Assembly (NCBI RefSeq): GCF_020404845.1
Contig: NZ_JAIOJZ010000008.1
Location: forward strand, 114,769 to 178,768
Length of the DNA: 64,000 nt
Direction: 5' to 3'
From: Streptomyces hyderabadensis
Lineage (GTDB): Bacteria; Actinomycetota; Actinomycetes; Streptomycetales; Streptomycetaceae
In this document: piece by piece, positions 56,602 to 64,000 of the stretch
How positions within the stretch are numbered: the first letter of the stretch is position 1
How the letters are laid out: every line of letters starts with the position of its first letter
The notes under the pieces: model-generated
Databases searched by the model: none
Seen by the model: only the letters and a program-made list of their open reading frames with translations
Told to the model about the DNA's origin: nothing
Program-made: the position numbers and the translations under genes

Positions 56602-57636
56602 ATGACGCAGGCGACTCCTCCCGGGTGGTACCCGGACCCCGGACAGAAGAATGACGGTCCCGCCACCGAGCGCTGGTGGGACGGCACGGCGTGGACCGAT
56701 CAGGTGCGCCCCGCCGCGGCGGCCGCCGCCGGGGCTCCGCCCGCGCAGCCGCCAGCCGGGCCGCCGCTGCAGCCGCCGGCGCAGGCTTCCGTGGCCGGGC
56801 CGTATCCCGTGCACCCGGGGTATCCGGGTGTTCCCGTCCAGCCGCCGTCCGCGCGTCGGCGGCGGCTGCGCACCGCGATAGCCGTCGTGGCGGCCGTGGC
56901 GGTGCTGGCCGGGATCGGGGTCGGTGTGTACGCGCTGACCGACGACGGCTCGGGCGGCGACAGCGCGGCCCCCTCGCAGCAGGACCGCGGCGGCCCCGGC
57001 GACCGGAAGGACCCCTTCGGCGACCCGGGCGACGGCGGGGGCGAGGACGGCGGGTCGCCCGCGCCGGACTCCCCCGGCGAGTCGGAGCCGCCCACGGTCG
57101 ACAGCGGCTCGGTGACGGACGCGCTCAGCGGAATCAGCCTGCCCATCCCGGACGGCTGGTCGGGGCAGGAGCTGCAGGTCGGCGCGCAGGTGACGTCGGA
57201 CGACGCCTACAAGTGCCCCGGCGACACCTCCAAGTCCTGCACGAAGGGCGGCGCCTACTCGGCCCCCGCGATGCTGCTGGAGACCGAGGGCGACACCGCG
57301 GAGGAGGTCGCGAAGGCCGACATCGAGGCGAACGCCGAGGAGTCCTACGGCGGCGAGTCCTACGGCGGGATCACCTCGCACGACGAGCTGGCCTCCAAGG
57401 CGGTCACGGTCGCCGGGCAGAAGGGCTATCTGGTCCGCTGGAAGGCGGTCACCGCCAAGGGCTCCGACGGCTACGTCGAGTCGCTGGCCTTCCCCTCGCC
57501 CGCCGATCCCTCGCGCATCGTCGTCGTCCGCTTCGGTGTCGACACCGACCAGCAGCAGACGGTCATCGACGAGATCACCAAGGGCATCGAGGTCGACACC
57601 TCGGCCGGCGGTGGCGGCAACGGCCAGGACGTCTGA
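56602..57636 (+). CDS. DUF2510-domain membrane-anchored protein
   Basis: A 344-residue actinobacterial protein. The N-terminus PPGWYPDPGQKNDG to ERWWDGTAWTDQVR is a DUF2510 module (a short tryptophan-rich domain). A Pro/Ala/Gln-rich linker follows, then one transmembrane helix (LRTAIAVVAAVAVLAGIGVGVYAL, about 89-112) and a Gly/Asp/Pro-rich extracytoplasmic spacer. The C-terminal domain (about 175-344) is soluble and of unknown function, with two cysteines (KCPGDTSKSC) that may form a disulfide. Topology is inferred: DUF2510 inside, C-terminal domain outside. It converges with the TetR-type gene at a strong bidirectional terminator. Confidence 0.85.
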   Translation: MTQATPPGWYPDPGQKNDGPATERWWDGTAWTDQVRPAAAAAAGAPPAQPPAGPPLQPPAQASVAGPYPVHPGYPGVPVQPPSARRRRLRTAIAVVAAVAVLAGIGVGVYALTDDGSGGDSAAPSQQDRGGPGDRKDPFGDPGDGGGEDGGSPAPDSPGESEPPTVDSGSVTDALSGISLPIPDGWSGQELQVGAQVTSDDAYKCPGDTSKSCTKGGAYSAPAMLLETEGDTAEEVAKADIEANAEESYGGESYGGITSHDELASKAVTVAGQKGYLVRWKAVTAKGSDGYVESLAFPSPADPSRIVVVRFGVDTDQQQTVIDEITKGIEVDTSAGGGGNGQDV

Positions 57637-57680
57637 CCGGCCCGCGGGCGGCTGAGGAGGTACGGCCGGAAAAAACTGTC

Positions 57681-57724
57681 GGCCGGGTGGGGCGCCCTCC
57701 GCTCAAAGGGCGCCCCACCCGGCC
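57681..57724. terminator. Perfect 18-bp stem-loop terminator between DUF2510 and TetR genes
   Basis: GGCCGGGTGGGGCGCCCT and its exact complement form an 18-bp stem with an 8-nt loop. Six A residues lie to the left on the plus strand, so for the minus-strand TetR transcript the stem is followed by six U: a classic intrinsic terminator, probably serving both genes. Confidence 0.85.
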
Positions 57725-57805
57725 GGGGGTGCGCGCCGCCCCCGTCCCCACGGTGCGGCGCGGGCAGGCCACCGTCCAGTCATCCCGTGGACGGCGGCCT
57801 GGGTC

Positions 57806-58420
57806 TCAGGGGAGGCCGAGCGCCGGCAGCACCACGGCCTCCACGAACCGGACCAGGTACGCCGCGTCCGCCTGCTCGCCCTCCAGGACGGGCCGCATCC
57901 GCAGCAGGCCGAAGAGCTGCGCGGGCACGTACTCCAGCGCCGGATGGCCGGCCGGCACCTCGCCCCGTGCCACACCGCGCGCGAGGATCGCCCGCAGCGC
58001 GGCGATCTCCGGCTCGACGAGCGCCTCGCGCAGCGCGCACTTCAGTTCCGGGTCCTCCATCACCGCGTGGCCGAGCGCCTGGAGCAGCCCGGTGTCCTTG
58101 CCCGCCCCCTCGCCCGCGGCGGCGGCCGCCTGGCGCAGGTCCTCGGCGAGCGAGCCGGTGTCGATGTCGGTGAAGCGCACCCGGCGGTTGGAGCGCAGCG
58201 CAGCGGCCACGAACTGGGGCTTGGTCTTCCACTGCCGGTAGAGCGTGGACTTGCTGCACCGGGTGCTGGCGGCGATGCCCTCCATGGTGACGGCGTCGTA
58301 GCCGCAGGAGCGGAGCTGGTCGAGCACGGCGTCGAAGAACTCCTGCTCACGCTCCGGCGTGATCTTGGAGCGGCGCGAGGTGCCGGCCGCTTCCGGTCGG
58401 TCCACGTCCTGCGACGTCAT
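57806..58420 (-). CDS. TetR-family transcriptional regulator
   Basis: A 204-residue repressor. The N-terminal helix-turn-helix (about 20-67) has EFFDAVLDQLRSCGYDAVTMEGIAAS followed by TRCSKSTLYRQWKTKPQFVAAAL; the C-terminal ligand domain (TetR_C, GLLQALGHAVMEDPELKCALREALVEPE) resembles regulators of membrane or efflux functions. GAAAGGAG precedes the ATG at good distance. It is divergent from the PAP2/DMT gene pair and the shared region carries an 18-bp inverted repeat, so it probably represses itself and these genes. Ligand unknown. Confidence 0.92.
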   Translation of the reverse strand: MTSQDVDRPEAAGTSRRSKITPEREQEFFDAVLDQLRSCGYDAVTMEGIAASTRCSKSTLYRQWKTKPQFVAAALRSNRRVRFTDIDTGSLAEDLRQAAAAAGEGAGKDTGLLQALGHAVMEDPELKCALREALVEPEIAALRAILARGVARGEVPAGHPALEYVPAQLFGLLRMRPVLEGEQADAAYLVRFVEAVVLPALGLP

Positions 58421-58486
58421 CACTCCGCTCCTTTCCCGCTCGCGCACGGAGCCCTGCCCGGCCCGCGCCCAGTGTGTCGTATGTCT

Positions 58487-58536
58487 ATCGATACGCCAGT
58501 GTACCGGTACACCACCGTATCGGTACACTGGCGTAT
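58487..58536. promoter_or_regulatory. Long inverted repeat with nested palindrome between TetR and PAP2 genes
   Basis: CGATACGCCAGTGTACCG and CGGTACACTGGCGTATCG are exact complements separated by 14 nt. Nested at the left is the perfect 14-bp palindrome GTGTACCGGTACAC. GTATCG elements recur on both flanks. This has the look of a double TetR operator over the divergent promoters. Confidence 0.8.
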
Positions 58537-58621
58537 CGGAACGAGGTCGTATCGATGAGAACCGTCACCCGGCCCGTACCCGATGAGCCACACGCACCAC
58601 CGTCAGCGAAGGGGCCGGGGG

Positions 58622-59437
58622 ATGAACGCCCAGAGCGAGCCTGCCGAACCGGAGCCGGACGCGCCCGCGCGCCCGCCGCTCGTCCGTGAGCTGCTGCTCG
58701 TGGCCGGGCTCTTCCTCGTCTACAAGTTCGGCCGGCAGCTGGCCACCGGGCACACCGCCGAGGCCTTCCGCAACGCCCGTCACGTGTGGGACTGGGAGCG
58801 CGTGCTCCGGCTGCCCGACGAGGGGACGGTGCAGTCCCTGCTCCTGCACGGCGACACCCTGGTCCACGTGGCGAACACGTACTACGCCTTCGTCCACTTC
58901 CCGGCCACCCTGGCCTTCCTGGTCTGGCTCTACCTGCGCCGGCCCGCGCACTACGTCTGGGCCCGCCGGGTCCTGGCCGCCGTGACCGGTGCCGCGCTGG
59001 TGCTGCACCTGCTCTTCCCGCTCGCCCCGCCGCGCATGCTGGGGGCCACCGGCCTGATCGACACGGCCCGGCTCTTCGGCCCCTCGGTGTACGGACCGCC
59101 GCGCACCGACGCGTTGTCGAACCAGTTCGCGGCGATGCCCTCGCTGCACTTCGGCTGGGCCCTGATGCTGGCGATCGGTCTGATCGTCGCGACCCGGACC
59201 CGGTGGCGCTGGCTGTGGCTGCTGCATCCGCTGGTGACGCTGCTGGTCATCGTGGGCACCGCGAACCACTACTGGCTCGACGTGATCGCGGCCACGGCGC
59301 TGCTCGGCCTCGCGCTGGCGGTGCTGCGGCTTCCGCGCCCGCGGCAGCGGCCCCGGTGCGGCCTGCCCCACCGGCGGTCCGAGGTCCGGCGCCGTTCGTC
59401 GGCCGAGCGGCCCGAGCTGGTCGGGGCGGGCCGGTGA
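58622..59437 (+). CDS. PAP2-superfamily membrane phosphatase (inositol-phosphorylceramide-synthase-like)
   Basis: A 271-residue integral membrane protein with about six hydrophobic segments. PAP2 catalytic marks are visible: KFGRQLATGH in the first part, AAMPSLHFGWAL (PSxH) and ANHYWLDVIAA (His and Asp of the last motif). The length and arrangement resemble the Aur1/PAP2_3 branch, which transfers or removes lipid phosphate groups. The ATG chosen has GAAGGGG upstream; an ATG 39 nt earlier is in frame but without a ribosome site. The next gene starts in its stop codon (GTGA), so the two form an operon probably controlled by the divergent TetR protein. Exact lipid substrate unknown. Confidence 0.88.
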   Translation: MNAQSEPAEPEPDAPARPPLVRELLLVAGLFLVYKFGRQLATGHTAEAFRNARHVWDWERVLRLPDEGTVQSLLLHGDTLVHVANTYYAFVHFPATLAFLVWLYLRRPAHYVWARRVLAAVTGAALVLHLLFPLAPPRMLGATGLIDTARLFGPSVYGPPRTDALSNQFAAMPSLHFGWALMLAIGLIVATRTRWRWLWLLHPLVTLLVIVGTANHYWLDVIAATALLGLALAVLRLPRPRQRPRCGLPHRRSEVRRRSSAERPELVGAGR

Positions 59438-60366
59438 ACGCCGCCCTCGTCGCCGTACTCCTGTCGCTGGTGTCGGCCTGCGCCTACGCCGCCGCGGCGG
59501 TCGCCCAGGAGCGGCTGGCCTCGCGCGCCTCCGCCGCCGGTCCCCTGCGGATGCTGGCCTCCGGTGCCTGGTGGTGGTCGGTCGCACTGAACGCCTCGGC
59601 CGCGCTGCTGCACGTCGTGGCGCTCAAGTACGGTCCCCTCACCGTGGTCCAGCCGCTCGGTGCGCTCACCCTGGTCGCGGCGGTACCCCTGGGGGCGCGG
59701 CTGGCGGGCCGCAGGGTGAGCGCGATCGAGTGGCGGGGCACCGGACTGACGCTGCTGGGACTGGGCGCGCTGCTGCTCACCGCGTCGGGGCCCGCGCCGG
59801 ACGACGTGCTGAGCGTGCCGGAGGCGCTGACCGTCTCCGGTGCGACGGCGGCCCTCATCGGCGCGCTGTCGTGGCCCGGCGCGCGGCCCGGGCTGCGGCA
59901 CGCGACGGCGTCCGGCATCGCGTCCGGCGTCGCCTCGGCGCTCACCCAGACCGTCACGGTCGCCGTCACCGACCGGTCGGGCCCGCTGCTGAGCGTGCAG
60001 GTGATCGGTGTGGCCGTGCTGGTGGCCGCCTTCGCGACGGGCGGGCTGCTGCTGTCCCAGACGGCGTACCGGGGCGGTCTCGGCGCGCCGCTCGCGGTGG
60101 TGACCCTGGCCAATCCGGTGGCCGCCGCGGTGATCGGGCTCTCCCTGCTCGGCGAGCGGCTCAGGGGCGGCGCGGGCGGGGTGGTCCTGGCGCTGACCGG
60201 GGCGGTGCTGGCCGCCTGGGGCGTGGTCCAGCTGAGCCGGGCCACCCCGGCTCCGGAGCGGCCCGGGCCCGCGGCACCGGTACCCGCCGGTCCGGAGCCG
60301 CCGGGACCGGCCCCGGCCGGGCTGGTGCCCCGGCAGCCGGGGCCGGGGCACCTCACCCGGCTCTAG
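59434..60366 (+). CDS. DMT-superfamily membrane transporter
   Basis: A 310-residue membrane protein with about nine or ten hydrophobic segments in two halves (ALVAVLLSLVSACAYAAAAVAQERL; VVTLANPVAAAVIGLSLLGERLRGG), the usual EamA/NIPA-like duplication. The GERL motif at the end of a late helix is typical. A Pro-rich cytoplasmic tail (about 40 residues, APERPGPAAPVPAGPEPPG) follows the last helix. It overlaps the PAP2 gene by four bases, so it is translated with it. A lipid or metabolite exporter working with the phosphatase is possible; substrate unknown. Confidence 0.82.
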   Translation: MNAALVAVLLSLVSACAYAAAAVAQERLASRASAAGPLRMLASGAWWWSVALNASAALLHVVALKYGPLTVVQPLGALTLVAAVPLGARLAGRRVSAIEWRGTGLTLLGLGALLLTASGPAPDDVLSVPEALTVSGATAALIGALSWPGARPGLRHATASGIASGVASALTQTVTVAVTDRSGPLLSVQVIGVAVLVAAFATGGLLLSQTAYRGGLGAPLAVVTLANPVAAAVIGLSLLGERLRGGAGGVVLALTGAVLAAWGVVQLSRATPAPERPGPAAPVPAGPEPPGPAPAGLVPRQPGPGHLTRL

Positions 60367-60385
60367 TCCCGGGTGCGGACGAGCC

Positions 60386-62449
60386 TCAGTCCGTGATGAT
60401 CGCCGGGTCGCTGGTGCCCGGCCGGCCGTTCTCCACGTGCCCGGCGAACCGCCGCAGGAAGGCCGGGTCGGCCGCGGAGGTGACCGTCACGTCGTACCAG
60501 CGGCGGCTGCGCGCGAGGCCGACGGTGTGGTGCACGGTGGCGCCGGGCCGCACGGTGAGCGTGCGGGTGCGGCCGTCGTAGGCGTTCGCGATCCGGAGCC
60601 GGGCCGTGGCGGTCCCGGTGTTGGTGAGGGTGAGCCGGAGGTCGTCGCCGCGGTGCCGTGCGGTGACCTCGGGCCCGGCGGGGCCGGCCGCCTCGTTGGC
60701 ACCCCGGAAGACCCGCAGGAAGCCGGCCGGGCCGTGCACGGTCAGGTCGTAGGAGCCGCCGGAGTACGCCGAGTTCCAGGTGTCCGCGAGGGTCTTGCCG
60801 GCCTCGGTGGTGTACGTCCAGGGGCCGTCGGTGCGGTTGCCGGAGGTGACGAGGAAGGCAGCACCGGCCCGGGCGCCGGAGGCGAAGGCCAGCGTGAACT
60901 TCCCGGCCGCCGTGTCCACGGCACCGTCCACGTGCGGGTCGTACCGCAGCGGGCGGGAGGGCCGCGACCCACGCTCCTGCCGGGGCATGCCGGGGTCCGC
61001 GGGCGGCGTCGGACGGTAGTCCGGGTGGCGTTCGCGGTCCGGCGGCTCGTAGGCGTCGGTGTCCGGCAGCCGGGCCGGGCGGCTGTCCTTGCGGGAGAAG
61101 TCGAAGGCGCTGGTCAGGTCGCCGCAGACGGCACGCCGCCAGGGTGAGATGTTCGGTTCGTGGACGCCGAAGCGGCGCTCCATGAAGCGGATCACCGAGG
61201 TGTGGTCGAAGGTCTCGGAGCAGACGAAACCGCCCTTGCTCCAGGGCGAGACGACCAGCATGGGCACGCGCGGGCCCAGCCCGTAGAAGCCCTCGCGGTG
61301 GGAGGCGCTGCCCCCGAAGACGTCCAGGGAGACGTCGACGGTGGACCGTCCCTGCGCGGCGGACTTCGGCGGCAGCGGCGGCACCACGTGGTCGAAGAAG
61401 CCGTCGTTCTCGTCGTAGGTGATGAACAGGGCCGTCTTCGCCCACACCGCCGGGTTGGAGGTGAGCGCGTCCAGGACCTGGGAGATGTACCAGGCGCCGT
61501 AGTTCGACGGCCAGTTGGAGTGCTCGGAGAACGCCTCCGGGGCGGCTATCCAGGAGATCTTCGGCAGCGTGCCCGCCTTGACGTCGGCGCGCAGCCGGTC
61601 GAAGTAGCCCTCGCCGCGCTTCGCGTCGGTGCCGGTGCGGGCCTTGTCGTACAGCGGGTCGCCGGGCTCGGCGCCCCGGTACTTGTTGAAGTACAGCAGG
61701 GAGTTGTCGCCGTAGTTGCCCCGGTAGGCGTCGTCGATCCAGCCCCAGTGGCCGGCCGCGTCGAGGCCGTCGCCGATGTCCTGGTAGATCTTCCAGGAGA
61801 TCCCGGCCGCCTCCAGGCGCTCGGGGTACGTCGTCCAGTCGTAGCCGAGTTCGTCGTTGCCCAGGACCGGTCCGCCGCCCTCGCCGTCGTTGCCGGTGTG
61901 CCCGGACCACAGGTAGTAGCGGTTGGGGTCGGTGGAGCCGATGAAGGAGCAGTGGTAGGCGTCGCAGACGGTGAAGGTGTCGGCGAGCGCGTAGTGGAAC
62001 GGGATGTCCTCGCGGGTCAGGTACGCCATCGTGGTGGTGCCCTTGGCGGGCAGCCAGCGGTCGTACTTGGCGTTGTGGTAGGCGTCCTGGCCGTCGGACC
62101 AGCCGTGCGGGAGCCCTTCGAGGAACTGCATGCCGAGGTCGTCGGCCTCCGGGTGGAAGGGCAGCACCTCGGTGCCGTCGCCCTTGCGCTGGTGCCACAC
62201 CGACCGGCCGTCGTCCAGCCGCACCGGGTGCGGGTCGCCGAAGCCGCGGACCCCGCGCAGCCTGCCGAAGTAGTGGTCGAACGAACGGTTCTCCTGCATC
62301 AGGACGACGATGTGCTCGACGTCCTCGATCGACCCGGAGCGGTGGTTCGCCGGGAGCGCGGCGGCCCGGTCGATGCTCGCGGACAGGGCACTGAACGCCG
62401 TCGTGGCGCCCGCGAGTTGGAGGAATCGGCGCCGGTTCACTTCGGCCAT
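60386..62449 (-). CDS. Tat-exported phosphocholine-type phospholipase C
   Basis: A 687-residue secreted enzyme. The N-terminus NRRRFLQLAGATTAFSALS is a Tat signal. The catalytic part (about 40-475) has IVVLMQENRSFDHYFGRLRGVRGF with the metal-binding and nucleophile region typical of the PLC/acid-phosphatase (AcpA) superfamily, FITYDENDGFFDHVVPP, and VPMLVVSPWSKGGFV. Two C-terminal beta-domains (about 540-680; DUF756-type) follow, as in Pseudomonas PlcH/PlcN. It should cleave phosphatidylcholine or sphingomyelin-type lipids outside the cell, which would be useful for phosphate scavenging. No PHO box was found by eye. Confidence 0.93.
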   Translation of the reverse strand: MAEVNRRRFLQLAGATTAFSALSASIDRAAALPANHRSGSIEDVEHIVVLMQENRSFDHYFGRLRGVRGFGDPHPVRLDDGRSVWHQRKGDGTEVLPFHPEADDLGMQFLEGLPHGWSDGQDAYHNAKYDRWLPAKGTTTMAYLTREDIPFHYALADTFTVCDAYHCSFIGSTDPNRYYLWSGHTGNDGEGGGPVLGNDELGYDWTTYPERLEAAGISWKIYQDIGDGLDAAGHWGWIDDAYRGNYGDNSLLYFNKYRGAEPGDPLYDKARTGTDAKRGEGYFDRLRADVKAGTLPKISWIAAPEAFSEHSNWPSNYGAWYISQVLDALTSNPAVWAKTALFITYDENDGFFDHVVPPLPPKSAAQGRSTVDVSLDVFGGSASHREGFYGLGPRVPMLVVSPWSKGGFVCSETFDHTSVIRFMERRFGVHEPNISPWRRAVCGDLTSAFDFSRKDSRPARLPDTDAYEPPDRERHPDYRPTPPADPGMPRQERGSRPSRPLRYDPHVDGAVDTAAGKFTLAFASGARAGAAFLVTSGNRTDGPWTYTTEAGKTLADTWNSAYSGGSYDLTVHGPAGFLRVFRGANEAAGPAGPEVTARHRGDDLRLTLTNTGTATARLRIANAYDGRTRTLTVRPGATVHHTVGLARSRRWYDVTVTSAADPAFLRRFAGHVENGRPGTSDPAIITD

Positions 62450-62631
62450 GGGGTGAGGGACCTCTCGCCTTGGGGGGTTCAACCGGCCGGACGGTGCCGG
62501 GTGATGACGGAATGCGCGCGAAAGGAGTGTTCCAGGAGCAGCAAACGTCAGGGAAGGGTCCGGTGGCGCTGGTGTGAAAGTCACCGGTACGCGAGGTGTG
62601 CCGGGCCCGCCGTCAGGGGATGGTCGCGATC

Positions 62632-63921
62632 ATGACAGGCATGGACACGGAAGCACCGGCACCCCCCACCCGACGGCCCGTACGCCAGCTCCTCGCCGCC
62701 TCGGTGGGCAACGCCGTGGAGTGGTACGACTGGTACGCCTACACCTTCCTGGCCACCTACATCGCGGACCAGGTCTTCCCCGAGAGCGCGGACAACTCCC
62801 TGGTGCCGCTGCTGTCCACGTTCGCCGTGTTCGCCGTGGGCTTCTTCATGCGGCCGGTCGGCGGGCTGCTGATGGGCGCGATCGCGGACCGGCGCGGGCG
62901 GCGCGCCGCGCTGACCGTCACCATCCTGCTGATGGGCGGCAGCAGTCTGCTGGTCGGGCTGACCCCGACGTACGCGGCCGCCGGGGTGCTGGCCCCAGTG
63001 GTCCTCGTCCTCGCGCGGCTGCTCCAGGGACTGTCGGTGGGCGGCGAGTTCGCGGCCTCGACGACCTTCCTGGTGGAGTCCGCGGGGCCGGGCCGGCGCG
63101 GGCTGTTCTCCAGTTTCCAGTACGTGTCGACCACGGCGGGGCAGCTGGTGGCCTCCGGGATCGCCACGCTGCTGGTGGACACGCTGAGCGAGGACAGGAT
63201 GAACGGCTGGGGGTGGCGGGTCCCCTTCGTCTTCGGCGCCGTCCTGAGCCTGGTCGGCTTCTGGATCCGGCAAGGCGCGCAGGAGACCCGCAGCACCGAG
63301 CAGCAACGGGCGCCGCGCCCGGCCCTGTTCGAGGCGCTGCGCCGCCATCCGCGCGAGTCCCTGCTGATCTGCGGCATCACGGCGGGCGGCACCATCGCCT
63401 ACTACACCTGGACGTCGTACCTGCCGACGTACGCCGAACTCAACGCGGGCGTCGCCAAGTCGGACGCGTTGCTCGCGGGGACGATCTCGCTGGCCTTCTT
63501 CGGGCTGCTCCAGCCGCTCGGCGGGCTGCTCTCCGACCGGTTCGGGCGCCGTCCCCTGCTGCTCTTCTTCGGCGTGGGGTTCGCGCTGCTGAGCGTGCCG
63601 CTGCTGCACTCCCTGCACGACTCCTTCGCCGTGCTGCTGCTCGTGCAGTGCGCCGGGATGGTCCTGCTGACCGGCTTCACCTCCATCAGCGCCGCCGTCA
63701 ACGCGGAGGTCTTCCCGCCCCGGGTGCGGGCGGCCGGGATCGGCTTCCCCTACTCGCTCACGGTGGCGCTGTTCGGCGGCACGGCGCCGTACGTCGGCAC
63801 GCTCTTCAAGGACCTGGGGCATTCCGGGCTCTTCCCCTGGTACGTGGCCGTGCTGTGCCTGCTGTCCTCGCTGGTGTACCTGAGGCTGCCGGAGACGGCG
63901 CACAAGGAGCTGGCGCGCTGA
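62632..63921 (+). CDS. MFS transporter, metabolite:H+ symporter (MHS) family
   Basis: A 429-residue inner-membrane transporter with 12 hydrophobic segments. The MHS family is marked by SVGNAVEWYDWYAYTFLATY at helix 1, RPVGGLLMGAIADRRGRRAALT and RLLQGLSVGGEFAASTTFLVE, characteristic of alpha-ketoglutarate, shikimate and proline/betaine permeases. Its substrate is probably a dicarboxylate or related organic acid. The start is the second of three nearby ATG codons; AGGGGA lies 12 nt upstream. It is divergent from the phospholipase gene and has no obvious operon partner. Confidence 0.9.
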   Translation: MTGMDTEAPAPPTRRPVRQLLAASVGNAVEWYDWYAYTFLATYIADQVFPESADNSLVPLLSTFAVFAVGFFMRPVGGLLMGAIADRRGRRAALTVTILLMGGSSLLVGLTPTYAAAGVLAPVVLVLARLLQGLSVGGEFAASTTFLVESAGPGRRGLFSSFQYVSTTAGQLVASGIATLLVDTLSEDRMNGWGWRVPFVFGAVLSLVGFWIRQGAQETRSTEQQRAPRPALFEALRRHPRESLLICGITAGGTIAYYTWTSYLPTYAELNAGVAKSDALLAGTISLAFFGLLQPLGGLLSDRFGRRPLLLFFGVGFALLSVPLLHSLHDSFAVLLLVQCAGMVLLTGFTSISAAVNAEVFPPRVRAAGIGFPYSLTVALFGGTAPYVGTLFKDLGHSGLFPWYVAVLCLLSSLVYLRLPETAHKELAR

Positions 63922-63961
63922 CGCCGGGCCCCCGGCCGGACCCTCCCGCCGGGCTTCCGGC

Positions 63962-64000
63962 TCACCGGTGCCAGAGGCCGCGGGCCAGGGCCGCCTCCGT
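63962..64000 (-). CDS. Possible C-terminal end of a minus-strand gene (cut by window edge)
   Basis: Reading from the right edge on the minus strand, the frame gives TEAALARGLWHR and a TGA stop. Only 12 codons are visible, with Streptomyces-like third-position GC. Nothing can be said of function; it may also be chance. Confidence 0.3.
   Translation of the reverse strand, partial: TEAALARGLWHR

Overview
The window is high-GC (about 70% by eye), densely coded actinobacterial DNA with almost no TTA codons, GTG/TTG starts and frequent four-base gene overlaps. An SsgA-like protein, a WhiB-like protein, the small two-domain laccase and a pca operon with the pcaV-pcaIJFHGBL layout point to a Streptomyces chromosome. 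From memory, the gene order resembles the S. coelicolor stretch running from SCO6745 down to SCO6697 (pca operon, SLAC = SCO6712, ssgD = SCO6722). That assignment is recollection and was not searched. I see no tRNA, rRNA, prophage, insertion sequence, CRISPR array or secondary-metabolite cluster.

Layout: 1-7.1 kb holds a partial GlxA-type regulator, a SalK-like protein, a 43-residue LPFR protein, Tex, and an ABC-F ATPase behind a conserved protein of unknown function. 7.1-13.7 kb holds a D-amino-acid oxidase, a BCCT betaine transporter, secreted M14 and M1 peptidases and a macro-domain protein. 13.7-22.3 kb holds an amino-acid permease facing a MerR regulator, then a CoA-thioester operon (CaiB-type transferase, thiolase, FadB) divergent from a saccharopine-dehydrogenase-like enoyl reductase. 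22.3-27 kb holds small genes, endonuclease V, a YciI protein, a beta-propeller protein, SsgD and a GOLPH3-like protein. 27-33.5 kb holds a second ABC-F ATPase with a long leader, a UvrA-like ATPase, dimethylargininase, an acyl-ACP desaturase and a WhiB-like protein. 33.6-42 kb holds a two-domain VOC protein, a LacI regulator, and the small laccase divergent from a translationally coupled pair: ThuA/PQQ-type sugar dehydrogenase plus cupredoxin/OmpL47/DUF1080. 42-46.5 kb holds a divergent prim-pol and ATP-dependent ligase pair, a zinc alcohol dehydrogenase and a DUF3048 lipoprotein. 46.5-56.3 kb is the complete protocatechuate branch of the beta-ketoadipate pathway with its MarR regulator, followed by a LAL-type ATPase lacking a DNA-binding domain. 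56.6-64 kb holds a DUF2510 protein, a TetR/PAP2/DMT cluster around a long palindrome, a Tat-exported phospholipase C and an MFS transporter.

The points most worth a second look are these. (1) The laccase / sugar dehydrogenase / cupredoxin cluster contains the only in-frame TTA (bldA) codon I found. (2) The TetR-PAP2 intergenic region carries an 18-bp perfect inverted repeat. (3) A 15-bp triple repeat lies before the desaturase. (4) KstR- and KstR2-like sites lie between the CoA operon and the enoyl reductase. (5) A minisatellite with a 38-nt higher-order period lies at 22.26-22.43 kb. (6) At least ten genes show a -10-like hexamer 6-7 nt before the start codon, suggesting leaderless mRNAs.
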